Assembly (NCBI GenBank): GCA_965208965.1
Contig: OZ242384.1
Span: 620,001 to 684,000 of the forward strand
DNA from: Bin5 sp965208965
GTDB lineage: Bacteria; Chloroflexota; Anaerolineae; Caldilineales; Caldilineaceae
Length of the DNA: 64,000 nucleotides
Direction of reading: 5' to 3'
Below, piece after piece: positions 47,628 to 56,486 of this stretch. Within the stretch, counting starts at the first letter, position 1. Each line of letters begins with the position of its first letter. The notes below the pieces were generated by a model, which saw only the letters and a program-made list of their open reading frames with translations, was not told the DNA's origin and made no database searches. A program made the position numbers and the translations under genes.

Positions 47628-49229
47628 TCATGCGCCGGCGATGCGTTCGAAACGGGTCGGTTCCCGCTCCATTTCGGCCTGCACGAAACGCTGTAACAGG
47701 GTCGATTTTATTGCGGCGAAGGCGGGATCATCCCAGCGGTTGCAGCGTTCCTCCGGATCTTCCTGCAAATCGAAAAGCTCACCGTACGCGTGGCCCCGAT
47801 AGACAGTAAGCTTATAGCGCCGGTCCACGAGCGTGCGCAGGTGCAACGCTGTGGGCTGATGACGGTTTTCAACCAGCACGTGGTCGCGCGCTTCCTCGGC
47901 CGCGCCGGTCCACGTTTCAAGCTGGTCGGCGCCCTGCATTTCGCCCGGGATGCCGATGCCGGCCGCTTGCAGGAAAGTGGGCGCCAGGTCGACTAATGAT
48001 TGGAGCGAGCCGTTCACCGCGCCGGCGGGGACTCGACCGGGCCAGCGCACGAGAAAGGGCAGACGGATGAGATCTTCGTAGTGGAATGCTCCCTTGGCGA
48101 CCAGCCCGTGCTGGCCAAGGAAGTGGCCGTGATCGGTGCTGAAAACGACGAGGGTGTTGTCGGCAATGCCCAGCTGGTCCAGCTTGTCCAGAATGCGCCC
48201 AATCTCGCGGTCCATCAGGCTGACCATGCCGTAGTAGACGGCCATGTTTTTGCGCATGGCGTCCGGCTCATGCAGGTGACTGTTGAAGCCGTGATTGCCG
48301 AAGGGTGTCTCCTGCCAGGCGGAGAAGTCCGGATTGCGTTGCTGCGTTTTGGCAAAGTGGGGAGGCATCACATCCAGTTCACCCGGTTTCAGTGTGCCCG
48401 GCTGCATTTCTTCGGGTTCGTACATTGATGCCCAAGGTTCGGAGACGAGATAGGGCGGATGGGGATCGTGGAAGCTGCTCCAGAGGAAGAAGGGTTTGCC
48501 TGCGGCGGCGCTGCGCTCAATGGCCGCGATCGAACGTTCGGCTGTCCATACGGAGTAGTGGTACTCCTCCGGCAGGTCCCAGGCGTGTTCCCGCCTGACC
48601 GCATTGGGGTCGGCCGGCCAGGTCTGGAAGAAGTCCTGCCAGTTGGGCAGACCGTTTTCCTCCATCCAGATGCCATAATGTTGACCGGCGTGGGCTTCGT
48701 CGGCGTGATTGCGCGCCGCTTCCACATGTTGGAAGCCGTACCACGGTCCATGAAACTCTCGCCAGAAGTCGAGATCGCGCAGGGTGGGCTGGCATTCGAG
48801 GGAGGTCTGTTCCGGGCGTGAGGCCAGAGGTTGAAAATGGGCTTTGCCGATCAGGGTGGTGTCGTAGCCGTGCTGGTGCAGCAGGTCGCCGACGGTGGGA
48901 ACATCTTCACCCAGTTTGACGCCGATGGTCCAGCAGCCGTGCCAAGCCGGATATTGGCCGGTAATGATCGATGATCGGGAGGGCGAGCAGACGGGGTTGT
49001 TGCAGTAGGCACGGTCGAAGCGGGCGCCTTCGCGGGTGAGCCGGTCAAGGGCGGGCGTCTGGATCCGCGGATTGGTCACGCCGAGAGTTGAGTAATGCTG
49101 CTGGTCGCTGGTGATCAGCAGGATGTTAGGACGCGCTTCCTCTTCGCCATATGGGCGCGACTGAGGATGCGCTTTCTCTTCTTTGCCTGAGCGCGATTGG
49201 GGTGGAGTTGACACGTGCAGCGACCTCAA
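47628..49229 (-). CDS. Type I sulfatase (formylglycine-dependent)
   Basis: A 533-residue arylsulfatase-family enzyme that hydrolyses sulfate esters. The FGly motif C-S-P-S-R is present in NNPVCSPSRSSIITGQYP with Cys-81 as the residue to be converted, so a maturase is needed elsewhere in the genome. Metal ligands include Asp-42 (LLITSDQQH) and the VVFSTDHGHFLGQHG segment. No signal peptide is obvious, but the first ~30 residues are a disordered hydrophilic extension and the start (TTG at 49229 or GTG at 49214) is uncertain. The substrate, possibly a sulfated glycan or choline-sulfate-like ester, is unknown. It is consistent with a marine or host-associated glycan-degrading habit. Confidence 0.9.
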   Translation of the reverse strand: MRSLHVSTPPQSRSGKEEKAHPQSRPYGEEEARPNILLITSDQQHYSTLGVTNPRIQTPALDRLTREGARFDRAYCNNPVCSPSRSSIITGQYPAWHGCWTIGVKLGEDVPTVGDLLHQHGYDTTLIGKAHFQPLASRPEQTSLECQPTLRDLDFWREFHGPWYGFQHVEAARNHADEAHAGQHYGIWMEENGLPNWQDFFQTWPADPNAVRREHAWDLPEEYHYSVWTAERSIAAIERSAAAGKPFFLWSSFHDPHPPYLVSEPWASMYEPEEMQPGTLKPGELDVMPPHFAKTQQRNPDFSAWQETPFGNHGFNSHLHEPDAMRKNMAVYYGMVSLMDREIGRILDKLDQLGIADNTLVVFSTDHGHFLGQHGLVAKGAFHYEDLIRLPFLVRWPGRVPAGAVNGSLQSLVDLAPTFLQAAGIGIPGEMQGADQLETWTGAAEEARDHVLVENRHQPTALHLRTLVDRRYKLTVYRGHAYGELFDLQEDPEERCNRWDDPAFAAIKSTLLQRFVQAEMEREPTRFERIAGA

Positions 49230-49639
49230 GATCGGCCATCATCATGTGCTGGGAATCCTAACATAGCCTGCAGACTCACGCTAGTCAGGCGTGTGCAGAG
49301 GGTTCATCCCGGATTTGCGGTGGGAACGGCAGGGGTCAGAGGCGGCGTTTGTGCTGCTGGAGATGGGAACGGGAGCTGACCGCGGTTTGGTTGCATTCAG
49401 AGGTATACGAAAGTTCGCCCCCAATATTGGGCTGCACCCGCGTGCAGATGTACGTTCGATTACGGGAATTGTATTCTGTTAAGCTACGGTTACGGCCGCA
49501 CCGTTGTGCTATACTGAATGCGGTTGACCTCAGAGCGGCAGCTGACCGGTCATCTGCCGGCCAGCCATCTTTGAACCGCGACCACTGGGGTTTGCTCTTT
49601 CTTGAAGAAACTGACAGACCCACATGGAGCGAGGAGAAA
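49230..49639. promoter_or_regulatory. Divergent region between sulfatase and DinB-like gene
   Basis: No gene is seen. It contains a 12-bp perfect palindrome, CCCAATATTGGG (49418-49429), a TGCAC/GTGCA inverted repeat (49431-49444), and a TATACT -10 candidate (49510-49515) without a good -35. The palindromes could bind a regulator of either gene. Confidence 0.4.
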
Positions 49640-50125
49640 ATGACACAGACCGTTTTGGAGAGTGTGCGGATCCACTGGCAGGACCTGCGCGGACGCACCT
49701 ATGATCTGATGGATTTACTGGCCGATGCCGATCTGGATGCCCGCCTGCCCTTCCCCGAATCCCAGAACATTCTCTACCAGTTCTACTGTATGTTGGGCAC
49801 ACAGGAGAGTTGGCCGCCGGTGTTGCTTGAAGGAAGCATGCAGGGTTGGGACTGCAGCCTGAAGCCGGCGCCGGCCGGGGAGGTGCTGCCAGTTGAACGT
49901 GTACGCCAGGGGATGGAGGCCGCAGACGCGGCCTTGATGGCAAGTTTTGAGAAGGTAAACTGGCTACAGGTCTTTGAGAATGGCTCGACACCGCTGGCCG
50001 GATACTACCGACTGGTTGAACATGAGGCCCATCACCAAGGCCAGCTGATCAACTTGATTTACGCCAACAACCTCCCCATTCCCGAAAGTTGGGCGGATTC
50101 CTGGGCGCTGACGCGCGACGAGTAG
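49640..50125 (+). CDS. DinB-like superfamily protein
   Basis: A 161-residue four-helix-bundle protein of the DinB/YfiT group. The C-terminal metal-binding motif HEAHHQGQLINLIYANN (His-128, -131, -132) is typical; the usual N-terminal His of the triad is not obvious (His-12 is possible). Members are thiol-dependent transferases or damage-induced proteins; the role is not predictable. The start at 49640 has GAGGAG immediately upstream; the frame extends to 49349 but is unsupported. It forms a single-gene unit ending at the hairpin at 50211. Confidence 0.78.
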   Translation: MTQTVLESVRIHWQDLRGRTYDLMDLLADADLDARLPFPESQNILYQFYCMLGTQESWPPVLLEGSMQGWDCSLKPAPAGEVLPVERVRQGMEAADAALMASFEKVNWLQVFENGSTPLAGYYRLVEHEAHHQGQLINLIYANNLPIPESWADSWALTRDE

Positions 50126-50210
50126 ATCTCTTTCAAAGAGCTATCGTTGCGCGAGTTGCACGGTCCACTTGTTGGCGCTGACAGCTCGGCCGGTTGAAAG
50201 TAATATACAC

Positions 50211-50251
50211 AACAAGAGCGGCAGTCTCACATGGAAACTGCCGCTCTTGTT
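50211..50251. terminator. Perfect 15-bp bidirectional terminator hairpin
   Basis: AACAAGAGCGGCAGT (50211-50225) and ACTGCCGCTCTTGTT (50237-50251) form a perfect 15-bp stem with an 11-base loop. It lies between the convergent DinB-like and SH3-lipoprotein genes. The A-rich/T-rich ends allow termination in both directions. Confidence 0.85.
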
Positions 50252-50313
50252 GTTCGAGATCTGTTGAAAGTTGTGCCGTCATACTCCAGAACACAAGGGG
50301 CAAGACAAACCCA

Positions 50314-51696
50314 TTACTCAAACAGCAGGAAGGTGATTGAGGCCCAGGTGGCGCCTTCCGCTCCTGTTCCGACCAACAGTGCCCATTGACCATCCTCGCT
50401 GTAGCCGAGGGTATCGAAGCTTTCACCGTCCTGAGCGTAGCCAACGATGGGCGCCTCCAGAGAGGGTCCGCCGCGCAACCGCAAGCGGCCGCGCCTGCCG
50501 GTCTCGATGGTCGCGCGACCCATCTGCACTCTCAACTCGATGTCCCTCAACTCCACCAGCGAGGCCGCTATCCAGACCGGGTCTTCAATATCGGGGAAAA
50601 AGATCGCTACCCAATGTTCATCTGAGCTGAATCCGGCCACAGGATAAGCTTCACCGACGGCTACGCCTGCCAAAACCTCGGCGATGGTTTCCGGTTTGCT
50701 GCGCACACGCAAGGCGCGCGTCGTAACGATCGCCAGGTGTCTGGTGACATCGCCCACCTGTAGCAGAGGCTCATCGGTCGGTGTCGTAACAGGCACCGCC
50801 TCTTCAGCATCCGCCTCTTCGTCGGAGGTGGACATTTCGCCGATCGTGACCGTGAAGGCCGAACTGATCGGGGCGCCATCTTTCAGTACCGGCATATCGG
50901 TGCCGGGAAACTCAAAGACGTCAAAGACGCCGCCGTCTGTGTGGAGCATGGCGTAGAGAGTTTCGGTGGCGGCATCGACGTCTATGTCTACAGCCAGTTC
51001 AGTCGTGAGTCCGGGCTCCAGGTGCGCCTGCCCGATGATGGGCCCGTAAGAGCCGGCATCATCGGCGTGAATGACAACCCAGCCTTCAACCGGAACGGCA
51101 GCTTCTGCAACCGTAACCTGGCCCTTGATCACCTCCTGCGCGTAAACCGTGACGCTTGGCTCCAGGTCGGCGAACGCGCTCGTTTGATCCTCGGTTTCCT
51201 CCTCTTCGGCCATCTCGCCGTCGTCTGATTGCTCCTCTGCGGCCTCTTCGGCCATTTCGCCGCCGTCGGCCATCGCGTCTTCGTGTTCGACGGCCATTTG
51301 CGCGTCTTCAGGCACAAGCAGTGCGGAGGGGTCTCCATTCAAGGTTACATCTTCAGCCCAGATCCAGCCGATGGTCCCGACGTCCGGCACCTCCACTTTC
51401 AGCCAACTGATATCCTCTGTCCGCCCGACCACGTCAATGACATCACCCTTTAGCAGGCCGGCGATAATCGGAGTCTCCTCATTGGGCGCCTGGCGCACTC
51501 GCAGCGCGTTGACAGCTACCGTTGCCACCAAGGTCACCATTTCCGGCTCGGCCGGCTCTGCGGTTGCCTCAGCAGTAGGGGGCGCGGCGGGAGTCAGGAT
51601 TTGGGTAATGTCTCCCTGGAAGGGATAGCAGCTGCCAATCAGAAGGGGCAGAATTGCCAGTGCCCCGAACAACGAGACGCGAAAGCGATTAGGCAT
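50314..51696 (-). CDS. SH3-domain lipoprotein with DUF7282-like domain
   Basis: A 460-residue exported lipoprotein. The signal peptide ends in a lipobox-like LLIGSC with the lipidated Cys at residue 23. It contains a bacterial SH3 domain near residues 45-105 (VNALRVRQAPNEETPIIAGLLKGD), a Glu/Asp/Met-rich low-complexity stretch (residues ~120-165), a DUF7282-like beta domain (SVTVYAQEVIKGQVTVAEA...), and two further SH3-like repeats at the C-terminus (RALRVRSKPETIAEVLAGVAVG and GRLRLRGGPSLEAPIVG). Such proteins bind peptidoglycan or surface ligands. The start at 51696 has GGGAGGA upstream; the frame to 51804 is unsupported. The role is unknown. Confidence 0.78.
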   Translation of the reverse strand: MPNRFRVSLFGALAILPLLIGSCYPFQGDITQILTPAAPPTAEATAEPAEPEMVTLVATVAVNALRVRQAPNEETPIIAGLLKGDVIDVVGRTEDISWLKVEVPDVGTIGWIWAEDVTLNGDPSALLVPEDAQMAVEHEDAMADGGEMAEEAAEEQSDDGEMAEEEETEDQTSAFADLEPSVTVYAQEVIKGQVTVAEAAVPVEGWVVIHADDAGSYGPIIGQAHLEPGLTTELAVDIDVDAATETLYAMLHTDGGVFDVFEFPGTDMPVLKDGAPISSAFTVTIGEMSTSDEEADAEEAVPVTTPTDEPLLQVGDVTRHLAIVTTRALRVRSKPETIAEVLAGVAVGEAYPVAGFSSDEHWVAIFFPDIEDPVWIAASLVELRDIELRVQMGRATIETGRRGRLRLRGGPSLEAPIVGYAQDGESFDTLGYSEDGQWALLVGTGAEGATWASITFLLFE

Positions 51697-52910
51697 GGTT
51701 CCTCCCAAGCTGGCGATTGCCCGCCGCCCGCGGCAATGGGCGGGAACTCGGGGGCAGGTATGGGAACAGGCGCAATGCCTACTGCAGAAGGATTGCGCGA
51801 GCATTCAGGATTCGGACCGCGCCCCTTACAGGCAGCGGCGGGTTCAATAATTATGGCACGGTGGAAGAATGGCTGTCAAAATGGTTTGGGCGATCTGCTT
51901 ATCCGTTTACGTGCCGGTTTGGGTCTGATTGGACGGCGCGATCGCTACGCTTGAAGGAACACGAATCGTACTGCGGTCAGGAGTTGTTGCCCGGACGCGT
52001 TTGTCTGAACTGTAATTTGCAGGATGAAAGGACTACTATAGTTGCATGCCGACGTGCCGCTGGGAGGGTGGAATTTCTCTCGACAGTTCAGGAAAACAGT
52101 CCGAAGCGTCCGCGTTAACCCTCTCTGCTGTAGAAAGCGGTTAGATAGTGGTTGGAGGGGTCCGTCTTGATATTGGGCAGCGATGCCGGCCATTCCTGCC
52201 GACTGAGTCCAGGGACTGTATTGATCGAGCTCAAACTGATTGCTGCGCGGGAAAGGGGACAAACTCTGTACCCGAACCTGACGAGCAAATCAGTGGTGTC
52301 TTCTAAGCAACTTTCGGTATGACTAAAATTCACTGTGATGTTTTTGCAAAAAAATATCATTTGACAGACAACACGCAGATTCTTATACTTAACGTATCAG
52401 CGTCACCTAGCACATTGACATCTTCGAGTTCAATTCTGTTGCTGAAGAGGGCAGTTAAGAGGGGCTGTCTGCCTTCGAAGGCCACACCGAGCACGCTGAA
52501 GTGAAAAGGGGCGACTGGACCGAGCAACGCGTTCAGTTCCAGACATGCGTGTTCCGGTCGGCGGACGCCGCTTCAGGCCTTGGGAGGGTTATTTCAGATC
52601 ATCACCGCCCTGCAATTCGAGGATCGGGTGTATTGCCTTTATTCCAATGTGAAACCAGAGCGCTGTCACAGAGATCGAGCAGGGACTCGCATTGTGCGCG
52701 CTGGTCTTCGGTCTGAGAAAGGAGGGATACGAAGCCTGGGCCGAGGTCTCCAACAAAGGGGGGTGCCCCAACCGCCGATTGTGCAGCATTGGGTTATCGT
52801 GATGAAGACGAAAGGCTGACTACGTGATCGGTCTTCGTCGGACTCTACGCACACGGAGCATAGTGATGGGTTGAATTCAGCGAAACCCACAGAGAAAGGA
52901 AGGAGCCATC
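51697..52910. other. 1.2-kb non-coding region with a possible decayed ORF
   Basis: No confident gene is seen. 52653-52802 on the plus strand translates to a stretch (SAVTEIEQGLALCALVFG and KEGYEAWAEVSNKGG) faintly resembling the C-terminal part of isochorismatase-like hydrolases; it has no start and is probably a relic. The near-consensus promoter at 52361 lies within it. Confidence 0.4.
52361..52389 (+). promoter_or_regulatory. Near-consensus promoter of the sugar-uptake locus
   Basis: A perfect TTGACA (52361-52366) and TATACT (52384-52389) are spaced 17 bp. Transcription would begin ~52396, giving a ~515-base leader before the binding-protein gene. A small inverted repeat, ATAC-TTAAC-GTAT, overlaps the -10 box and could be part of an operator. 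Confidence 0.75.
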
Positions 52911-54416
52911 ATGTTCGTGAAACGATTCCCGGTCATTGGCATTCTGCTGGCGCTAGCGCTATTCGCCTCGGCGTGTGTCGTCGCCCCGGCCGCAGAAACG
53001 GCTCAGGAAGAAACGGCTGGAGATGCGATGGATAGTGGCGAATCAGCATCTCTAACAGGCAAGCTCACGTTGAACGCTGGATCCTATTATCCTTCTGAAA
53101 GCATGGAGTGGAGCGAGACCAATCCCAATCCCCACAACATGATCCTTACGCTGATCGATGAATACCAGGCGTTGCATCCAGGCGTAGAGATCGAGATGGT
53201 TCAACCGCCTCCCGGCGATGTCAGCAGTCGTGAGTATATTGTCACCAACATGACTGCCGGCACGATTCCCCACGTAGTCTATACACTGACCCGGGACCAG
53301 GTGGAGGAGATCGGAAAAGACTGGTGGGTCAACCTGGATCCTTATCTGGACAAGCCGAATCATTACGTCGAAGCTGGGGAGCCTGGCAGCGAGCGCTGGC
53401 TGGAACTTTTCTTCGAAGTGCCATTCGAAGCAAATCGTATCCTAGGCTCTCACTACACGCTCAACTATTCAATCGTGACCTCGATGATGTTTTACAACAA
53501 GGATGTTTTTGCCGAAGTCGGGGTCGAGATTCCCACGACGGTAGCGGAGTTGCTGGCTGTTTTTCAGGCGTTGGAAGATGCAGGCTATACGCCTTATGGA
53601 GGCATCGGTTCGTGGTTCATGTATGAGACGCTGGGCCAGTTGGGCGGTAGTATCATGGCCGAGTTGACACCCAAAGTCAATCCTGACGGTGGTCCGGCTC
53701 ACTTTGAGGAGGTGGCCTGCGCTATCGACAAGGGCATTTTCCGGGCCGATACGCCTGAGTATCGGGAATGGATGCGCATTATGAAGGAGATTGCCGCCTA
53801 TCGTACGCCGGATTGGACAGACAAGAACGCCAATGCGATCACGAAATGGCTGCAGGGCGACATCGTGGTGGTAGAAGATGGGAGTTGGAGGGTGAAGCAG
53901 AACAAACTGAACCCATACATCGAATTTGAGTGGGGGATGTTTTATGCGCCAAGATGCACGCAGGAGAGTTCACCGGTTTGCACGGGGGCGCCTGCACCTC
54001 CTATCGGAGGCGCGCCTGGCGGCTTTGCCATCACGAAGACCGCTGTAGAGGATGGGATGGTCGATGTTGCGGCCGATTTTCTCATGTTTTTAAGTGCCCC
54101 ACAGAACGCTGAGCGTTTAATCAACGATCTGGGCAACGTACTACCGCTCCAGAAAGGGGCAGCGCCCGCCGACCCGGATCTGATTGGGATACTGGAAAAT
54201 CTCCAGGATCATGAGGGCGAAGCCGCGATGTGGACCTATTATGACAAGACCAATCTTGAGTCTCGCTTGGAGATCTGGGATCTCAAGAACGCATATATCC
54301 TCGATCAGTTGACGCTTGACGACGCCGTTGCACAGATCGATGAGAACATGACGTTGTACGCCACCGATTTCATTAGCGACAACGAGGTGGACTGCGCTGC
54401 GCTTGGTTTCGAATAG
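52911..54416 (+). CDS. ABC sugar transporter substrate-binding lipoprotein
   Basis: A 501-residue extracellular solute-binding protein (family 1). The signal peptide ends in LFASAC, with Cys-22 as lipidation site. Typical features follow: GSYYPSESMEWSETNPNP, then the DEYQALHPGVEIEMVQPP strand-helix, VYTLTRDQVEEIGKDWWVNLDPYL, and MMFYNKDVFAEVGVEIPTT. It is longer than most of its class (~430). AGGAAGGAG precedes the ATG by ~7 bases. The carbohydrate bound is unknown. It is the first gene of the uptake locus, with two permeases directly downstream after an intercistronic hairpin. Confidence 0.9.
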   Translation: MFVKRFPVIGILLALALFASACVVAPAAETAQEETAGDAMDSGESASLTGKLTLNAGSYYPSESMEWSETNPNPHNMILTLIDEYQALHPGVEIEMVQPPPGDVSSREYIVTNMTAGTIPHVVYTLTRDQVEEIGKDWWVNLDPYLDKPNHYVEAGEPGSERWLELFFEVPFEANRILGSHYTLNYSIVTSMMFYNKDVFAEVGVEIPTTVAELLAVFQALEDAGYTPYGGIGSWFMYETLGQLGGSIMAELTPKVNPDGGPAHFEEVACAIDKGIFRADTPEYREWMRIMKEIAAYRTPDWTDKNANAITKWLQGDIVVVEDGSWRVKQNKLNPYIEFEWGMFYAPRCTQESSPVCTGAPAPPIGGAPGGFAITKTAVEDGMVDVAADFLMFLSAPQNAERLINDLGNVLPLQKGAAPADPDLIGILENLQDHEGEAAMWTYYDKTNLESRLEIWDLKNAYILDQLTLDDAVAQIDENMTLYATDFISDNEVDCAALGFE

Positions 54417-54449
54417 GGATTTCCCACTTCGCATGGGTCGAACGATTCG

Positions 54450-54497
54450 TTGGTTTGTTGGTGGGTTCAGGAAGAACTCAGCCCACCAACAAGCCAA
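54450..54497 (+). repeat. 16-bp intercistronic hairpin in the uptake operon
   Basis: Positions 54450-54465 pair with 54482-54497 (TTGGTTTGTTGGTGGG with CCCACCAACAAGCCAA, one G-T wobble) around a 16-base loop. It lies between the binding-protein stop and the first permease, like the stem-loops that protect and partially terminate high-copy binding-protein mRNA. Confidence 0.75.
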
Positions 54498-54509
54498 CCG
54501 ACCAGTAAA

Positions 54510-55466
54510 ATGGCCACTGAAGTAAGGCAATCTCAGCCCTCAACCCTTCCCAGTCAGCGGAGCATCGGGACAAGACGCGGCTTGAGGCAACGCGTCCGTC
54601 ACGCGTTGCCCTTCTACGCTGTCCTGCTGCCTACCTTGCTTGGTCTACTTGTCTTTGACTATTACCCCGCGTTTCTTGCTGTCTACCACTCCTTCTTCGA
54701 ATGGGATATCGGACTGCCGGCCACTTTTGTCGGAGTGGACAATTTTGTGCGCATGTTTACTCAGGACAGGACATTCATTCGCTCGCTGAGAAACGTGGGC
54801 ATCATAACGGCCTGGATCATATTTCAGGCCACAGTGATCCCGCTGATTGTGGCGGAACTGATCTTTGCCGTTAAGAGTATGCGCTGGAAGTACTGGTTTC
54901 GCATTTGTATGATTTTGCCGGCCATTATCCCGGGCATTGTTCTTTTCCTGCTCTGGCGTTTTATCTATGACGGCTCTGTCGGACTGCTCAATGCGTTTCT
55001 GACGGGCATCGGGTTGGAAAGCTGGACGCGGGTCTGGCTAGGCGATCCAAGGATCGCGATTTGGGCGCTGACCTTTTCCGGGTTCCCGTGGGTCAACGGT
55101 GTCAACACCTTGATCACACTGGCCGGGCTGCAAAATATCAACTCGGAGATACTGGAATCATCGGAACTGGACGGGGCCAGCTTGCTGCAGAGAATCTGGC
55201 GGCTGGACATTCCCCTGGTTTTTGGCCAACTCAAGCTCAATCTCGTGCGTGCGATCATAGCCAGCATCCAGATTTTCGAGGTAGTTTTCGTCATGACGGA
55301 AGGCGGGCCGATCAAGTCGACGATGGTGCCGGGGCTTTGGCTGTACTACAACGCCTTCAACTATCATCGGATGGGATATGCCTCTGCAATCGGCGTGTTC
55401 ATCTTTGTCACGATTTTGCTACTTACTTTGATCAGCATGCGAATCTTTCGAGAGGAACGCGCTTGA
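54510..55466 (+). CDS. ABC sugar transporter permease (MalF type)
   Basis: A 318-residue permease with six membrane helices: HALPFYAVLLPTLLGLLVFDYYPAFLAVYHSF opens the core. The cytoplasmic EAA-type loop SEILESSELDGASLLQRIWRLDIPL contacts the ATPase. The start at ATG 54510 is chosen because the upstream TTG at 54450 falls within a hairpin; no Shine-Dalgarno sequence is seen. It partners with the MalG-type permease downstream. No ATPase gene occurs in the locus, so a shared MsmK/UgpC-like ATPase from elsewhere must energise it (inference). Confidence 0.9.
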   Translation: MATEVRQSQPSTLPSQRSIGTRRGLRQRVRHALPFYAVLLPTLLGLLVFDYYPAFLAVYHSFFEWDIGLPATFVGVDNFVRMFTQDRTFIRSLRNVGIITAWIIFQATVIPLIVAELIFAVKSMRWKYWFRICMILPAIIPGIVLFLLWRFIYDGSVGLLNAFLTGIGLESWTRVWLGDPRIAIWALTFSGFPWVNGVNTLITLAGLQNINSEILESSELDGASLLQRIWRLDIPLVFGQLKLNLVRAIIASIQIFEVVFVMTEGGPIKSTMVPGLWLYYNAFNYHRMGYASAIGVFIFVTILLLTLISMRIFREERA

Positions 55467-55570
55467 GAATCGGCCCGAAGAGTATTGTTATCGGAGTCAC
55501 TCCAACCCGAGCATGACTGCGAAGTTATTGCCGGAGCGTGCGGCGCTATCTGCGGCCGGGAGGAATATTC

Positions 55571-56452
55571 GTGAGCACAGCCCAAGCAGCCGGGCCTGCA
55601 CAAAAAGGCGCTGATCGGTGGCGCCGACTTGCGACATACTGGGGTCGGCGATGGCCGATCCCGGTGATTCTGATATTGATCGTATTGATGATGGTGCCGA
55701 TGCTTTTGGCGCTGTTCATCGCTGGCAAGTCGCGAGCACAATTTGACTTCAACCCGTGGGGGCTCACATTCCCGATTTACTATCACCAGACCTTTCCGGC
55801 CGCTTGGCGTGTTGTCTCGCAGTCGATTCTGAACAGTGTGATCGTAAGCGCGGTTTCCTGCGTGGGTGTGCTCTTTTTCGGCTCGTTGTCAGCCTATGTT
55901 TTTGCGCGCTTTGACTTTCTGGGCAAGGATACGGTGTTTGTATTTATCCTGTCCTTGCTGATGATACCAGCCATCCTGACGCTGGTGCCCCGTTTTGTAG
56001 TGGTACACAAGTTGGGCCTGTTTCAGACGATGTGGGCGCTTTTGCTGCCATACATCGCCGCGGGACAAGTGATGGCTGTTTTCTTGATGCGCACATTTTT
56101 CGCCTCGATTCCATCTGAGTATTTCGAGTCGGCCCGCATTGACGGGGCTAGCGAATTCAGATGTTTCTGGAATATCGCGCTCCCTCTCTCCAAGCACATT
56201 GCGGGTGTTGTTGCGATCTTGCAGGTGCTGGGTACCTGGAACGATATCTTCTGGCCCTACCTGACCATCGGGACGAAAAAAGAGTTGTTCACGATTCCTG
56301 TTGCCTTGCTGATTTTCGATAATCAACTCGGCCAGCAAATAGGAACGCAGATGGCAGGATACATTATTGCGTCGTTGCCGCTGGTGATCTTGTTCGCCTT
56401 TACCAGCCGCCTTTTCGTCGAAGGTCTGACCGCAGGCGGCCTCAAACTCTAG
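55571..56452 (+). CDS. ABC sugar transporter permease (MalG type)
   Basis: A 293-residue permease with six membrane helices, starting with IPVILILIVLMMVPMLLALFIAG. The EAA loop ASIPSEYFESARIDGASEFRCFWNIALPLSK is typical of the inner-membrane subunits of carbohydrate ABC importers. The start is GTG 55571 with GGGAGGA 8 bases upstream; the frame begins at 55538 but lacks support. It ends 35 bp before the unknown 263-residue protein on the same strand, so the four or more genes form one operon. Confidence 0.9.
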   Translation: MSTAQAAGPAQKGADRWRRLATYWGRRWPIPVILILIVLMMVPMLLALFIAGKSRAQFDFNPWGLTFPIYYHQTFPAAWRVVSQSILNSVIVSAVSCVGVLFFGSLSAYVFARFDFLGKDTVFVFILSLLMIPAILTLVPRFVVVHKLGLFQTMWALLLPYIAAGQVMAVFLMRTFFASIPSEYFESARIDGASEFRCFWNIALPLSKHIAGVVAILQVLGTWNDIFWPYLTIGTKKELFTIPVALLIFDNQLGQQIGTQMAGYIIASLPLVILFAFTSRLFVEGLTAGGLKL

Positions 56453-56486
56453 CGTTGCGCTCAACCATACTAACAAGGAGGATACC

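Noticed and set aside
52115..52360. Minus-strand ORF of 81 residues in the 1.2-kb gap
   Set aside because: No domain or ribosome binding site could be identified; kept as non-coding.
54450..54509. Upstream start (TTG) for the MalF-type permease
   Set aside because: The codon lies in a 16-bp hairpin and the extra 20 residues (MVCWWV...) are not permease-like.
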